Assembly (NCBI GenBank): GCA_022601445.1
Contig: JAJACP010000007.1
Location: forward strand, 33,029 to 97,028
Direction: 5' to 3'
Origin: Chlamydiales bacterium
GTDB taxonomy: Bacteria > Chlamydiota > Chlamydiia > Chlamydiales > JAAKFR01
Length of the DNA stretch: 64,000 bases
Below are positions 8,282 through 17,238 of this stretch, piece after piece; position 1 is the first letter of the stretch; every line of letters begins with the position of its first letter. Under the pieces are notes generated by a model that saw only the letters and a program-made list of their open reading frames with translations, searched no databases and had not been told where the DNA came from. The translations under genes and the position numbers were made by a program.

Positions 8282-9637
8282 ATGATGCGAGACATGAAGC
8301 CGATCTCCTTTAGCACCCTCGCGCAATTACTCGATCTCAATCACACAAATCAAACTCTTGTCAAAGGGGTGGCAATAGACAGCCGGAAAGTAAAACCGGG
8401 TGATCTCTTCTTTGCTCTGCCTGGAAATCGGGTCGACGGGCATGACTATCTCGAAGAGATCGCCGCAAAAGGAGCGGCAGGAGCCGTTGTCAGTGAAACC
8501 TACAGGGGACCTGCTTTTAACATTCCTTTGTTGCATGTTCCGGACGTTCTTGAAGCTCTACAAGACATGGCGCGTAAAAGTCTGGAAAAGAGACAAACTA
8601 AAGTGATTGCGATCTCGGGATCGCTCGGAAAAACAACGGTGAAAGACTTTGCCGCGACGCTCATAGGCGCTCACTTTCATGTGTTTGCCAGTCCTGAGAG
8701 CTATAATTCACAAGCGACGGTTCCTCTCAGTATTCTAATGGCTGATGAAACAGAAGATTATCTCATCTTAGAAATGGGGATGTCTCATGCAGGTCACTTG
8801 AAAAAATTGATCTCTATTGCGCCTCCGGATATTGCGCTGCTTTCAACGGTGGCTGTTCAACATGCTGCGAACTTTTCAGATGGCTTGGCTGGAATTAGCC
8901 GTGAAAAAGCCTCGCTCTTCTCACATCCCAAAACAGAGCTGGGTATTTTTCATCGCGATATTCATTACTATGATGAGGTCTACCAAACAGGCGCTTGCCC
9001 TAAAATGACGTTTTCAACGACTTCAAAAGAGGCTGATTATTATCTTGAATTGATTGAGGACGGGGTCAAAATCTCTCATAAGGGGGAGGCTCCTGTCGAC
9101 ATTCCGTTATCTCTTCCCAATCCTGCGCACTACCAAAATTTTCTAGCCGCTGTCTGTCTGGCTCGCGCAGTGGGTGTGGAGTGGTCTGTGATTCAAAAAG
9201 CGGCTCCTTTAGTCCATCTTCCGTCCATGCGATTTGAAAAAGTGATGAAAGAGGGGATTGTTTTTATCAATGACGCCTATAATGCGAATCCCGATTCGAT
9301 GAAAGCAGCTTTAGAAAATCTTCCGCAGCCTGAACCGGGAGGCAAAACGATTGCGGTGCTCAGTGAGATGGACGCTTTGGGTATGTACACAGAGGGCGCG
9401 CATGCTCAGGTGGCGGAGACGGCTCTTCATCATGCCGATCTCTTGCTTTGTGTAGGAAGTCGGTGTGAGACGATGCATAAAATCTGGAAGCGGGAAAAAA
9501 GAGCTGTCGAGCTTTTCGAAAACAGAGCCGATTTGCAAGAAGGATTGAAGGCTTGTGTCCGTACAGGTGATGTGGTTTTGCTTAAAGGCGCGCGCTCGTA
9601 TGCGCTCGATCAACTCCTACATGCATTTTGCAATTAA
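8282..9637 (+). CDS. murF: UDP-MurNAc-tripeptide--D-alanyl-D-alanine ligase MurF
   Basis: 451-residue cytoplasmic Mur ligase that adds D-Ala-D-Ala to the UDP-MurNAc-tripeptide, the last soluble step in the peptidoglycan precursor. The ATP-binding loop GSLGKTT is at residues 113-119, the central domain contains the EMGMSHAGHL segment, and the C-terminal domain has FINDAYNANPDSMK. In-frame ATGs lie at 8282, 8285 and 8294; AGGG ends only two bases before the first, so 8285 or 8294 may be used in the cell. It heads the mur/fts cluster and is separated from mraY by a 69-base gap holding an inverted repeat, so it may have its own transcript. Confidence 0.95.
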   Translation: MMRDMKPISFSTLAQLLDLNHTNQTLVKGVAIDSRKVKPGDLFFALPGNRVDGHDYLEEIAAKGAAGAVVSETYRGPAFNIPLLHVPDVLEALQDMARKSLEKRQTKVIAISGSLGKTTVKDFAATLIGAHFHVFASPESYNSQATVPLSILMADETEDYLILEMGMSHAGHLKKLISIAPPDIALLSTVAVQHAANFSDGLAGISREKASLFSHPKTELGIFHRDIHYYDEVYQTGACPKMTFSTTSKEADYYLELIEDGVKISHKGEAPVDIPLSLPNPAHYQNFLAAVCLARAVGVEWSVIQKAAPLVHLPSMRFEKVMKEGIVFINDAYNANPDSMKAALENLPQPEPGGKTIAVLSEMDALGMYTEGAHAQVAETALHHADLLLCVGSRCETMHKIWKREKRAVELFENRADLQEGLKACVRTGDVVLLKGARSYALDQLLHAFCN

Positions 9638-9683
9638 GACAAAAGTAAATTTAGTGCGATTTTTCCATAGCCCGATTTTGTCT
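9637..9683. repeat. Inverted repeat AGACAAAA / TTTTGTCT between murF and mraY
   Basis: Perfect 8-bp arms at 9637-9644 and 9676-9683 separated by 31 bases, followed by ATTCCTTTTTAAT. It could act as a weak terminator or attenuator after murF; the stem is AT-rich and the loop is long, so confidence is low. Confidence 0.3.
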
Positions 9684-9706
9684 ATTCCTTTTTAATAGGG
9701 GCATAT

Positions 9707-10912
9707 ATGCTGCTTATCCTCTTATCCTTTTTGCGTGATGTGCTGGGCATCAAGGTGCCCCACGTATTTGAATACTGCTCCACACGCATGGCGCTAGCGG
9801 CTATCACCTCTCTACTCGTGACTATCCTCTTTGGTAAGGTGTTCATCAAAAAACTCTACGAATGGAAAGTGGGCGACCGTGTCCGCTCTGAAGATTGCCC
9901 CCTTCTAGGAGAGCTCCACAGAAATAAAAATGAAACACCCACCATGGGGGGGATCCTCATTCTCTTCTCGCTCCTCATCTCTCTGTTTTTGTGGATGGAT
10001 CTCAAAAGCCCCTTCACCCTCCTTCTCTTTGCCACAACCGTAGTTATTGGCTCTCTAGGTTCTTTCGATGACTATCTGAAACTACGCTACAAAAATAAGA
10101 AAGGACTCTCAGGGAAATGGAAACTCTTGATTCAGGTCTCCTTCTCTTTTTTGATTGCCCTCTATTTACTTTGGACGCCTTTAACTGAAGTGCTGCACAC
10201 AAACAGCTGGTTTGTGCCGCCTATTGCCAAAGAGGAAGTGGAATCACTATCAGATATGGCGCAACTCACAACGCAAGAGTACGCAGCGCGTCTCTATGTT
10301 CCTTTCTTAAAAGAACATATCATCTTATTTTCTGGGATTGGGGTGCTAGTGATGGCGCTGTTTATTGCGCTTGTAATCACAGGTGCCTCAAATGCTGTTA
10401 ACCTGACAGATGGGCTGGATGGACTGGCTACTGGGACGGTGATGCTAGCTGCCACTGCATTTGCTCTGATTGCCTTTATCTCTAATAATGTGGATTTTGC
10501 CCGCTATTTGCATATTCTCTACATCGAGGGAAGTGGGGAGATTGCCATTTATTTAGCTGCCCTGGCAGGTGCTTCTCTTGGGTTTCTCTGGTATAACGGC
10601 CACCCTGCTCAGGTGTTTATGGGGGATACTGGATCGCTTACTTTAGGCGCGATTTTGGGAGTGTCTGCGGTGCTGCTGAAACGGGAACTGCTTCTCGGTA
10701 TTGTGGGCGGTGTTTTTGTGATCGAAGCGCTATCGGTGATGCTTCAGGTGGGAAGCTATAAGCTGCGCAACAAAAAACGGATCTTTTTGTGCGCGCCACT
10801 CCACCATCACTTTGAATACAAAGGGTGGGCAGAGACAAAAGTGGTGCTCCGCTTCTGGATTATTGGCCTTCTGCTCGCCATTGTCGGAATCGCAACTCTG
10901 AAATTTCAATAA
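9707..10912 (+). CDS. mraY: Phospho-N-acetylmuramoyl-pentapeptide-transferase MraY
   Basis: 401-residue integral membrane enzyme that transfers phospho-MurNAc-pentapeptide from UDP to undecaprenyl phosphate to form lipid I. It has about ten transmembrane helices and the cytoplasmic motifs FDDYLK, NAVNLTDGLDGLA (catalytic aspartates), MGDTGSLTLG and the LHHHFE loop. It is about 40 residues longer than the E. coli enzyme, mainly through a polar insert between helices at about residues 165-200 (IAKEEVESLSDMAQLTTQEY). The stop codon overlaps the murD start by one base (TAATG), so translation is probably coupled. Confidence 0.95.
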   Translation: MLLILLSFLRDVLGIKVPHVFEYCSTRMALAAITSLLVTILFGKVFIKKLYEWKVGDRVRSEDCPLLGELHRNKNETPTMGGILILFSLLISLFLWMDLKSPFTLLLFATTVVIGSLGSFDDYLKLRYKNKKGLSGKWKLLIQVSFSFLIALYLLWTPLTEVLHTNSWFVPPIAKEEVESLSDMAQLTTQEYAARLYVPFLKEHIILFSGIGVLVMALFIALVITGASNAVNLTDGLDGLATGTVMLAATAFALIAFISNNVDFARYLHILYIEGSGEIAIYLAALAGASLGFLWYNGHPAQVFMGDTGSLTLGAILGVSAVLLKRELLLGIVGGVFVIEALSVMLQVGSYKLRNKKRIFLCAPLHHHFEYKGWAETKVVLRFWIIGLLLAIVGIATLKFQ

Positions 10913-12102
10913 TGCATACTCTTATTTTAGGCTTAGGAATTAGTGGAAAGGCGGCTTTAGAATTCTGTCAGAAACGGGGAGATCATGTTTCTGTTTATGA
11001 TGATGTGAGCGCGCCGCATCCCGTCAAGTTAGACCAAATTGAGCGCGTGATTAAGTCCCCTGGGATTGCTCTTTCACATCCAATTGCAGAAGCGGCCCAA
11101 AAAGCGGGCATTCCTGTGATGGGTGAAATTGATCTGGCCCTGGCTGAGATCAAGGGAAAAACGTTATACGGTGTGACGGGGTCAAATGGAAAAACAACAA
11201 CGACTTTGCTCACAGCGCATCTTCTTAACTTGTCTGGGAAAAAAACGTTAGCCGTGGGGAACGTGGGCACTTCACTCCTTTCACAAGTTGACTCTGATTA
11301 TGCGTGTTTGGTCGTGGAGCTGAGCTCATTTCAACTGGAGTCGATTGTGGAACGTCCTGTTTTCGACGGGGCTGTTTTGCTTAATTTAACCCCTAACCAT
11401 CTCGATCGGCATAAAACATTTGCAGCGTATGCCCAAGCAAAATTGCGCCTGCAGTCATGCTTGAAAAAGGGAGCTCCTTTTTACATCAGTGAGCAGGTGG
11501 CGCGCGCTTTTCCCGTCGAGGGACATGTTTTTGATATTGAAACGTTTTCCCAACTCAGTTATAGAGATAGGAGACTCTATGCGCACGATTTGCAAAATTG
11601 TGCCGCTGCCGCTGCACTTGCGGGTGTGGAGAGAAAAGTTGTGGAAGAGGGGCTGAAAACATTTGTGAAACCTCCTCACCGTATTGAGTTTGTACGGGAA
11701 TGGAGAGGGGTCTCTTTTATCAACGATAGTAAAGCCACAAGCGTGGATGCCGTAAAAAAAGCTGTGGAGGCGCTACCGGCTCAAGTGGTTTTGATCGCTG
11801 GCGGTATCGATAAAGGGGGACTCTTTCAAGAATGGACCCCCTTGTTTCGTGAAAAAGTGCGTATGGTGTATGCGTTAGGAGAGGCTGCTTCGCGGATTGA
11901 AAGCGAATTGAGCCCTTCTATTCAAGTGGTGAGAGTTTCTTCGCTTGACGAAGGAGTCAAAAAAGCGGCACACTACGCCCAAAAGGGTGATACTGTGTTA
12001 TTATCTCCGGGTTGTTCGAGTTTTGATCAATTCAAAAATTACGAGCACCGCGGAGAGAGATTTAAAGAATTGGTGGGTGCACTTGAGGAGATACCGTCAT
12101 GA
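10912..12102 (+). CDS. murD: UDP-N-acetylmuramoyl-L-alanine--D-glutamate ligase MurD
   Basis: 396-residue cytoplasmic Mur ligase adding D-Glu to UDP-MurNAc-L-Ala. The N-terminal Rossmann-like domain starts LILGLGISGKAAL; the ATP loop GSNGKTTT is at residues 90-97; LVVELSSFQLE, LNLTPNHLDRH and FINDSKATS follow, the last being the C-terminal domain signature. I use the ATG at 10912, overlapping the mraY stop; the open frame extends 29 codons further into mraY but that part is unrelated to MurD. The 3' end overlaps the LysM gene by ATGA. Confidence 0.95.
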   Translation: MHTLILGLGISGKAALEFCQKRGDHVSVYDDVSAPHPVKLDQIERVIKSPGIALSHPIAEAAQKAGIPVMGEIDLALAEIKGKTLYGVTGSNGKTTTTLLTAHLLNLSGKKTLAVGNVGTSLLSQVDSDYACLVVELSSFQLESIVERPVFDGAVLLNLTPNHLDRHKTFAAYAQAKLRLQSCLKKGAPFYISEQVARAFPVEGHVFDIETFSQLSYRDRRLYAHDLQNCAAAAALAGVERKVVEEGLKTFVKPPHRIEFVREWRGVSFINDSKATSVDAVKKAVEALPAQVVLIAGGIDKGGLFQEWTPLFREKVRMVYALGEAASRIESELSPSIQVVRVSSLDEGVKKAAHYAQKGDTVLLSPGCSSFDQFKNYEHRGERFKELVGALEEIPS

Positions 12103-12743
12103 GCCGTAGAGACACGATTATAGTAGCTGTATTGGTGAACGCCGCTTTACTGATGATTCTATTTGCAACAGCCGTTCGATCGGACAATGCAGAATCAGCC
12201 CAACAAGTTGAACTGGCTGAAGCGTCTTCTCCTAAAACAGAATCAAAAGAAGTAGACCTCTTTCACCACTATGCGACTTCGGTGCCCACTTTAGCCGAAG
12301 CCGTTGCAGATCCGACCCCTTTTACCGAAGAAATCGAACTCGCTTTCAATCCTCCCGAGCTTGTACAACAACCAAAAAAACATGTTGAAACACCTAAAAC
12401 AGAGCCGCATGTTGTGGATGTGACGGTAAAAAAAGGCGATTTCCTAGAGAAAATTGCCAACGCAAATAACACCACTGTTTCAGCAATCATGAAAGCAAAT
12501 CAGCTGAGCTCAACCCAACTCAAAATCGGTCAAGTACTCAAAGTGCCTGTCTCTGAGACAAAACCCAAGCCGATCTCTAAACCCTCTCTTGTTGAAGAGT
12601 ATTATGTGGTCAAAGATGGAGATAATCCTTGGGTGATCGCTTCTCGTAACAATCTGCGTTTAGATGAGTTGCTAAAGTTAAATGGGTTGGATGATCAAAA
12701 AGCGCGTCGTCTTCGCCCTGGAGACCGTCTGAGAATTAAATGA
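12099..12743 (+). CDS. LysM-domain protein (chlamydial NlpD-like)
   Basis: 214 residues: one N-terminal transmembrane/signal-anchor helix (about 7-25), a low-complexity acidic linker to about residue 105, then two LysM modules (about 106-150 and 168-213) that bind glycan strands. There is no M23 peptidase domain, so unlike E. coli NlpD it cannot be an amidase activator with a LytM fold. In C. trachomatis an nlpD-annotated gene (CT759) also sits between murD and ftsW. It probably anchors or senses nascent peptidoglycan in the periplasm at division sites. It overlaps both neighbours by four bases. Confidence 0.85.
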   Translation: MSRRDTIIVAVLVNAALLMILFATAVRSDNAESAQQVELAEASSPKTESKEVDLFHHYATSVPTLAEAVADPTPFTEEIELAFNPPELVQQPKKHVETPKTEPHVVDVTVKKGDFLEKIANANNTTVSAIMKANQLSSTQLKIGQVLKVPVSETKPKPISKPSLVEEYYVVKDGDNPWVIASRNNLRLDELLKLNGLDDQKARRLRPGDRLRIK

Positions 12744-13900
12744 GATCCTTAATTCTCATCTGTGTCATCTTGATTTTTGCTCTTGGTTTGGTGATGGTTT
12801 TCAACACCTCTTCAGCAGAGATTTTAGACAGAGCTCTTGATCGCAGTACGCACCAAGCCCTTTTCCGGCAGATTGTGTATGCAACCATTGGACTTCTCCT
12901 CTCTATTTTGGTGTGGAAAGTAGGCTATACGCACTTATTGAGGCTCAGTCCCTACCTTCTTTTTTTTGCGACTCTCTCTCTTGTTTTCGTTTTTGTTCCG
13001 GGAATCGGAACAGTTCGAAATGGGGCTCATAGATGGGTGGGGATCGGCTCTTTCACTTTTCAGCCATCTGAGGTTGTAAAGTACCTCGTTCCCATGGTCT
13101 ACATTGAGTGGATTGTCCGTCGCTATAAACACGAGGTCTCCTTTCTCACTTTTTGTAAAATTGTCTCGATTCTGGCCATTCCGATGTTTTTGATTATGGT
13201 AGAGCCTGACAATGGAACCACAGCGGTGATCGGAGCCTCTCTGATCCCTCTTTTTTTTATCAGTGGCATCCGCTTTAAATATTGGGCTCTACCTGTTCTG
13301 GTGCTTTTATCAATCGGCACGGTTGCGGCCTTTCAACTTCCTTATGTGAAAGGGCGTCTCTCTGTTTACTTGAATCCCGAGTTAGATATCCGGGGTAAAG
13401 GACATCAGCCCCATCAGGCCAAAATCGCTGCCGGCTCAGGAAAGCTGTTAGGACGAGGCCCTGGAGCAAGTTTGCAAAAATTAACTTATCTTCCCGAAGC
13501 TCAAAATGATTACATTGCTGCTATCTATGCTGAAGAATTTGGGTTTATTGGCATTTTGCTCCTGATTTCGCTCTATATGTTGCTCGCTTTTGGCGGCTTT
13601 TCCATTGCGATGCGTACCCCAACGGCTTTAGGTTGTTATCTAGCCATGGCAATTACCTTTTTGATTTCTTTGCAAGCCTTTCTTAATTTGGGAGTTGTGT
13701 CGGGTTTGCTCCCAAGTAAGGGAGTCAACCTTCCCTTCTTTAGCCAGGGAGGAACCTCACTTGTTGCCAATATCATTGGACTCGCTGTTTTACTAAATGT
13801 GGGAAGTTATGAAAAAAAAGAGACTCATTTTGAGCGCAGGCGGTACCGGAGGGCATCTCTTTCCGGCACAGGCTCTGGCCCAGTCATTAACCGATTATGA
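12740..13900 (+). CDS. ftsW: Lipid II polymerase / cell division protein FtsW (SEDS family)
   Basis: 386-residue SEDS glycosyltransferase that polymerises lipid II at the division site with a partner penicillin-binding protein. It has about ten membrane helices; signature segments are GAHRWVGIG, FQPSEVVKYL, the GRGPGASLQKL loop, the catalytic-loop region EAQNDYIAAIYAEEFGF, and SQGGTSLVANIIGLAVLLNV near the end. The start ATG overlaps the upstream stop (ATGA). Its last 31 codons lie inside the 5' end of murG in another frame; the C-terminal tail after SYEKK is basic and not part of the conserved fold. Confidence 0.94.
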   Translation: MRSLILICVILIFALGLVMVFNTSSAEILDRALDRSTHQALFRQIVYATIGLLLSILVWKVGYTHLLRLSPYLLFFATLSLVFVFVPGIGTVRNGAHRWVGIGSFTFQPSEVVKYLVPMVYIEWIVRRYKHEVSFLTFCKIVSILAIPMFLIMVEPDNGTTAVIGASLIPLFFISGIRFKYWALPVLVLLSIGTVAAFQLPYVKGRLSVYLNPELDIRGKGHQPHQAKIAAGSGKLLGRGPGASLQKLTYLPEAQNDYIAAIYAEEFGFIGILLLISLYMLLAFGGFSIAMRTPTALGCYLAMAITFLISLQAFLNLGVVSGLLPSKGVNLPFFSQGGTSLVANIIGLAVLLNVGSYEKKETHFERRRYRRASLSGTGSGPVINRL

Positions 13901-14849
13901 TGTGCTTTTTGTTGCCGGAGGATTGAACAAAAACCGCTTCTTTGATCGCTCGCGCTATCCGTACAAAGAAATTGATACGGCAACGTTCCGTTTTTCTAAG
14001 CCTGTTCAAGTGCTCTTAAGAAGTGGGCACATCGTAAAAGGGGTGCAGCAGAGCCGGCAGATTGTCCGCTCGTTTGCTCCTGACGCGATTGTGGGGTTTG
14101 GAAGTTACTACACGCTCCCACTTTTAGTTGCGGGGGTGTGGCAAAAAGTGCCGATTATTTTACACGAACAAAATACTGTTCCTGGAAAAGTCAATCGCCT
14201 CCTTTCTCGCTTTGCCAAAACTACAGCCATTACATTTCCTGAATCCTCAACCTGGCTACGAGGTAAAACGCAGCTGGTACCTTTTCCTCTCAGGCCGCAA
14301 CCCAGTGGCGACCCTTGGAGCTACTTTGGGCTTGAAAAAGGGAAACCCACTCTTCTTGTTTTCGGTGGTTCACAGGGAGCTGACCATCTCAACACCCTCT
14401 TTTTGGATGCGCTTCCCTACCTTTCTGATTATCAGATTCTCCACTTCACTGGAAAAGCGTGTGACAAGATCGAGCCGCTCTATCAAAAACGTGGCCCTCA
14501 GTACTGCGTCAAACCGTTTGAGCCGATGATGCATCTCGCGATGCAAATTGCCGATTTAGCGGTGACCCGAGCTGGCGCCTCTACCCTTGCTGAGTTGTTA
14601 GATCAGCAGACACCGGCACTTCTGATTCCCTTCCCCTATGCCACAGATAATCATCAGGAGAAAAACGCGCGCCACTTTGTCGGAGGGGAGGTCTACTTGG
14701 AAAAAGAATTAACAGCAGAAAAACTCGCTGAGGCCATTTTGCGCTTTCCTATTAAAGAGAAAAAAGAGGCAATGGACACTTTGAAACACAAACAAACTCA
14801 TATCTCCTTGGCTCAGGTGATTGAAGAGGTGATTGCGCATGAAGAATAA
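13809..14849 (+). CDS. murG: UDP-GlcNAc--lipid I GlcNAc transferase MurG
   Basis: 346-residue peripheral membrane GT-B glycosyltransferase converting lipid I to lipid II. The glycine-rich loop GGTGGH is at residues 11-16, followed by FGSYYTLPLL, HEQNTVPGKVNRLL and, in the UDP-GlcNAc domain, FGGSQGA and TRAGASTLAEL ... NHQEKNA. I choose the ATG at 13809 (GGGAAG just upstream) over the ATG at 13797. It overlaps ftsW by 92 bases at its 5' end and murC by 11 bases at its 3' end. Confidence 0.94.
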   Translation: MKKKRLILSAGGTGGHLFPAQALAQSLTDYDVLFVAGGLNKNRFFDRSRYPYKEIDTATFRFSKPVQVLLRSGHIVKGVQQSRQIVRSFAPDAIVGFGSYYTLPLLVAGVWQKVPIILHEQNTVPGKVNRLLSRFAKTTAITFPESSTWLRGKTQLVPFPLRPQPSGDPWSYFGLEKGKPTLLVFGGSQGADHLNTLFLDALPYLSDYQILHFTGKACDKIEPLYQKRGPQYCVKPFEPMMHLAMQIADLAVTRAGASTLAELLDQQTPALLIPFPYATDNHQEKNARHFVGGEVYLEKELTAEKLAEAILRFPIKEKKEAMDTLKHKQTHISLAQVIEEVIAHEE

Positions 14850-17238
14850 AAATTACCACTTTATTGGGATCGGGGGCATCGGAATGAGTGCTTTAGCTCA
14901 CATTCTGTTGGATAAAAAGATCTCCGTATCGGGAAGCGATGTTTCTACCTCGACTCTACTCGATCAACTCCAAAAAAAAGGCGCGCAAGTCAAAAAAGGG
15001 CACGCCTCTGCACATATTTCAGCTCACGATACCGTTGTCTATAGCTCAGGTATTCAGCAAAACAATCCTGAATTAGTCGAAGCTAAATCATTGAATTGCA
15101 ATATATTACACAGATCAGAACTGCTCGCTGAGCTGATGCAGGGGCAGCGTACCTTTGTGTGTTGCGGCACACACGGTAAAACCACCACAACCTCACTTTT
15201 AGCAGCCGCTTTAGTAGAGGGAGGGATGAATCCTTCCTACGCGATAGGAGGGTTGTTTAAAGGGTTAAATGGACAGTTTGGACAAGAGGGAGGGTGTTTT
15301 GTTGCGGAAGGGGATGAAAGTGATGGAACCTTTCTCAATTATTATCCTGATGGGGGCATCATCACCAACGTGGAACCTGAGCATATGGAGCACTATAAGA
15401 CCCCTGATGTGCTTTATCAGGCATTTGACACCTTCTTTAGTCAGGTGGCTAATCCTGAGCAGCTCTTTTATTGCGGCGACGACGCTGTTTTAATGCGTTT
15501 GGCACGTGGTCGAGGCATTTCTTACGGTTTCTCTGCTCACTGCACACTCCATCTTTCTCATTACCATCAAGCAGGGTGGAAAAGCTACTTTGATCTCTCT
15601 TTTGAGGGGCGTGTTTATAAAGCGGTAGAAATCGCTTTAGTTGGAGAGCATCAAGCGCTGAATGCTGCAGCTGTTTTTGGACTGGCTTTGAGCTTGGGTG
15701 TTGAAGAAAAAAAGATCCGTGCTGCTTTGGCGACATTTCCTGGAATTGGGAGGAGGTGTGAAAAGAAACAAGAGAGGGGAGGCGCTCTTTTTCTGGACGA
15801 TTATGCCCACCATCCTACCGAAATTGAAAAAACACTGGGAGCTATTAAAGAGGCGGTTGAAGAGAGGCGTTTAGTTGTGCTCTTTCAACCTCATCGCTAC
15901 ACTCGCACCCGTGACACACTTGAGGCGCTGGCTTTAGCCTTTGAAAGTGCCGATTATGTTTATGTTACAGATGTGTATACGGCTGGTGAGACTCCAATCG
16001 AGGGTGTCACTGCTCAAAATCTGGTAAAAAAAATACAAGAGCACTCCACTGTTCCCTGCTCCTACTTGTCCAAACACAAATGGGCGGAAATCAGGCTGCA
16101 GCCTCACGATGTCTTTGTTTCAATGGGAGCAGGAGATGTCACGCATGCCATCGAGCAAGTGGCAGCTCCTCAAAGACTGTCTGTGGGAGTGGTTTTTGGA
16201 GGGGCCTCGTGTGAGCATGAAATCTCTTTGCGATCGGCTCGTTTTGTGGCAGCTTCGCTCGATCGTCACTTGTATGAGGTGCGCTATTTTGGCATCGATA
16301 AAGAGGGGAGATGGGTGACCGGGGACGCGGCTCAAGAGATTCTTAAGAATGACGAAGAGGTCTCTTCACCTTTATGCCGACCCATTTTTGAGGTGATCAA
16401 AGAACTAGAGGCGTGTGACCTGTTTTTGCCCATTTTGCATGGAACCTATGGAGAAGATGGCACTTTGCAGGGGTTCTTCGAAATCTTGGGTAAGCCCTAT
16501 CTAGGGCCCGACTACCGTGCCTGCGCTCTTTCGATGGATAAAGTACTCACCAAACGGCTTGTGGCCTCCTACGGGGTGGCGACACCAAAAGATCTCTCTT
16601 TCGGGCATGTCCAGTGGAATCAGAAAAAAGAGAAGCTTCTCTATCAAATTGAGCAGACTCTCACTTATCCACTCTATGTCAAGCCTGTTCATTTAGGATC
16701 TAGCGTGGGGATCAGTTACGTTGAGGTCTCTGAAAAACTCGAGGCGGCCATCGAAAAGGCCTTCCGTTTTGATACAATGGTGATGATCGAGGAGGGGAAA
16801 GTAGGCTGTCGTGAACTCGAATTTGCTGTTGTCGGAAATAGCCACGCCTATCGAGTGATGGCGCCGGCGCCTGGAGAGAAGCTTGCTGCAGGTACCTTTG
16901 TGGACTATGCCAAGAAATATGGCTCTCAATCCGTGCAAACGACAGTAACCCCTACTCTTCCGGCTGATCTGATTGAAAAGGGGAGACAAACTGCCGCTGC
17001 GGCTTATCAGGCAGTCGGCTGTAGCGGGATGACACGCGTTGATTTTCTTCTGGATCAAGAGGGGAAGTACTGGTTTTTTGAAATGAATCCGATTCCCGGC
17101 TTGCAGTCTTTAAGTCTGTTTCCCAAGATATGGAAACGAGAAGGTGTGGAGCCAGAACAACTTTTTAACAGGTTGATTATTTTATCTCTGCAGCGTAAAC
17201 GGCAACAGGATCGACATTTTCAATGTTTAAATTCCTAA
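14839..17238 (+). CDS. murC/ddl: MurC-Ddl fusion: UDP-MurNAc--L-alanine ligase / D-alanine--D-alanine ligase
   Basis: 799-residue bifunctional enzyme. Residues 1 to about 446 are MurC (GIGGIGMS at 10-17; CGTHGKTTTTS as the ATP loop; DDYAHHPTEI; FQPHRYTRT). Residues from about 447 are Ddl (GVVFGGASCEHEISLRSA; ILHGTYGEDG; the ATP-grasp KPVHLGSSVGIS; EMNPIPGLQ near the end). It supplies both the first amino acid and the D-Ala dipeptide used by MurF. The fusion is a hallmark of chlamydiae. The start ATG at 14839 has GAGGTG seven bases upstream; a TTG at 14833 is less likely. It overlaps murG by 11 bases and the ftsQ-like gene by 16. Confidence 0.95.
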   Translation: MKNKNYHFIGIGGIGMSALAHILLDKKISVSGSDVSTSTLLDQLQKKGAQVKKGHASAHISAHDTVVYSSGIQQNNPELVEAKSLNCNILHRSELLAELMQGQRTFVCCGTHGKTTTTSLLAAALVEGGMNPSYAIGGLFKGLNGQFGQEGGCFVAEGDESDGTFLNYYPDGGIITNVEPEHMEHYKTPDVLYQAFDTFFSQVANPEQLFYCGDDAVLMRLARGRGISYGFSAHCTLHLSHYHQAGWKSYFDLSFEGRVYKAVEIALVGEHQALNAAAVFGLALSLGVEEKKIRAALATFPGIGRRCEKKQERGGALFLDDYAHHPTEIEKTLGAIKEAVEERRLVVLFQPHRYTRTRDTLEALALAFESADYVYVTDVYTAGETPIEGVTAQNLVKKIQEHSTVPCSYLSKHKWAEIRLQPHDVFVSMGAGDVTHAIEQVAAPQRLSVGVVFGGASCEHEISLRSARFVAASLDRHLYEVRYFGIDKEGRWVTGDAAQEILKNDEEVSSPLCRPIFEVIKELEACDLFLPILHGTYGEDGTLQGFFEILGKPYLGPDYRACALSMDKVLTKRLVASYGVATPKDLSFGHVQWNQKKEKLLYQIEQTLTYPLYVKPVHLGSSVGISYVEVSEKLEAAIEKAFRFDTMVMIEEGKVGCRELEFAVVGNSHAYRVMAPAPGEKLAAGTFVDYAKKYGSQSVQTTVTPTLPADLIEKGRQTAAAAYQAVGCSGMTRVDFLLDQEGKYWFFEMNPIPGLQSLSLFPKIWKREGVEPEQLFNRLIILSLQRKRQQDRHFQCLNS

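Noticed and set aside
8113..8340. Minus-strand frame upstream of murF
   Set aside because: It runs through the inverted repeat and into murF without codon bias or ribosome-binding site.
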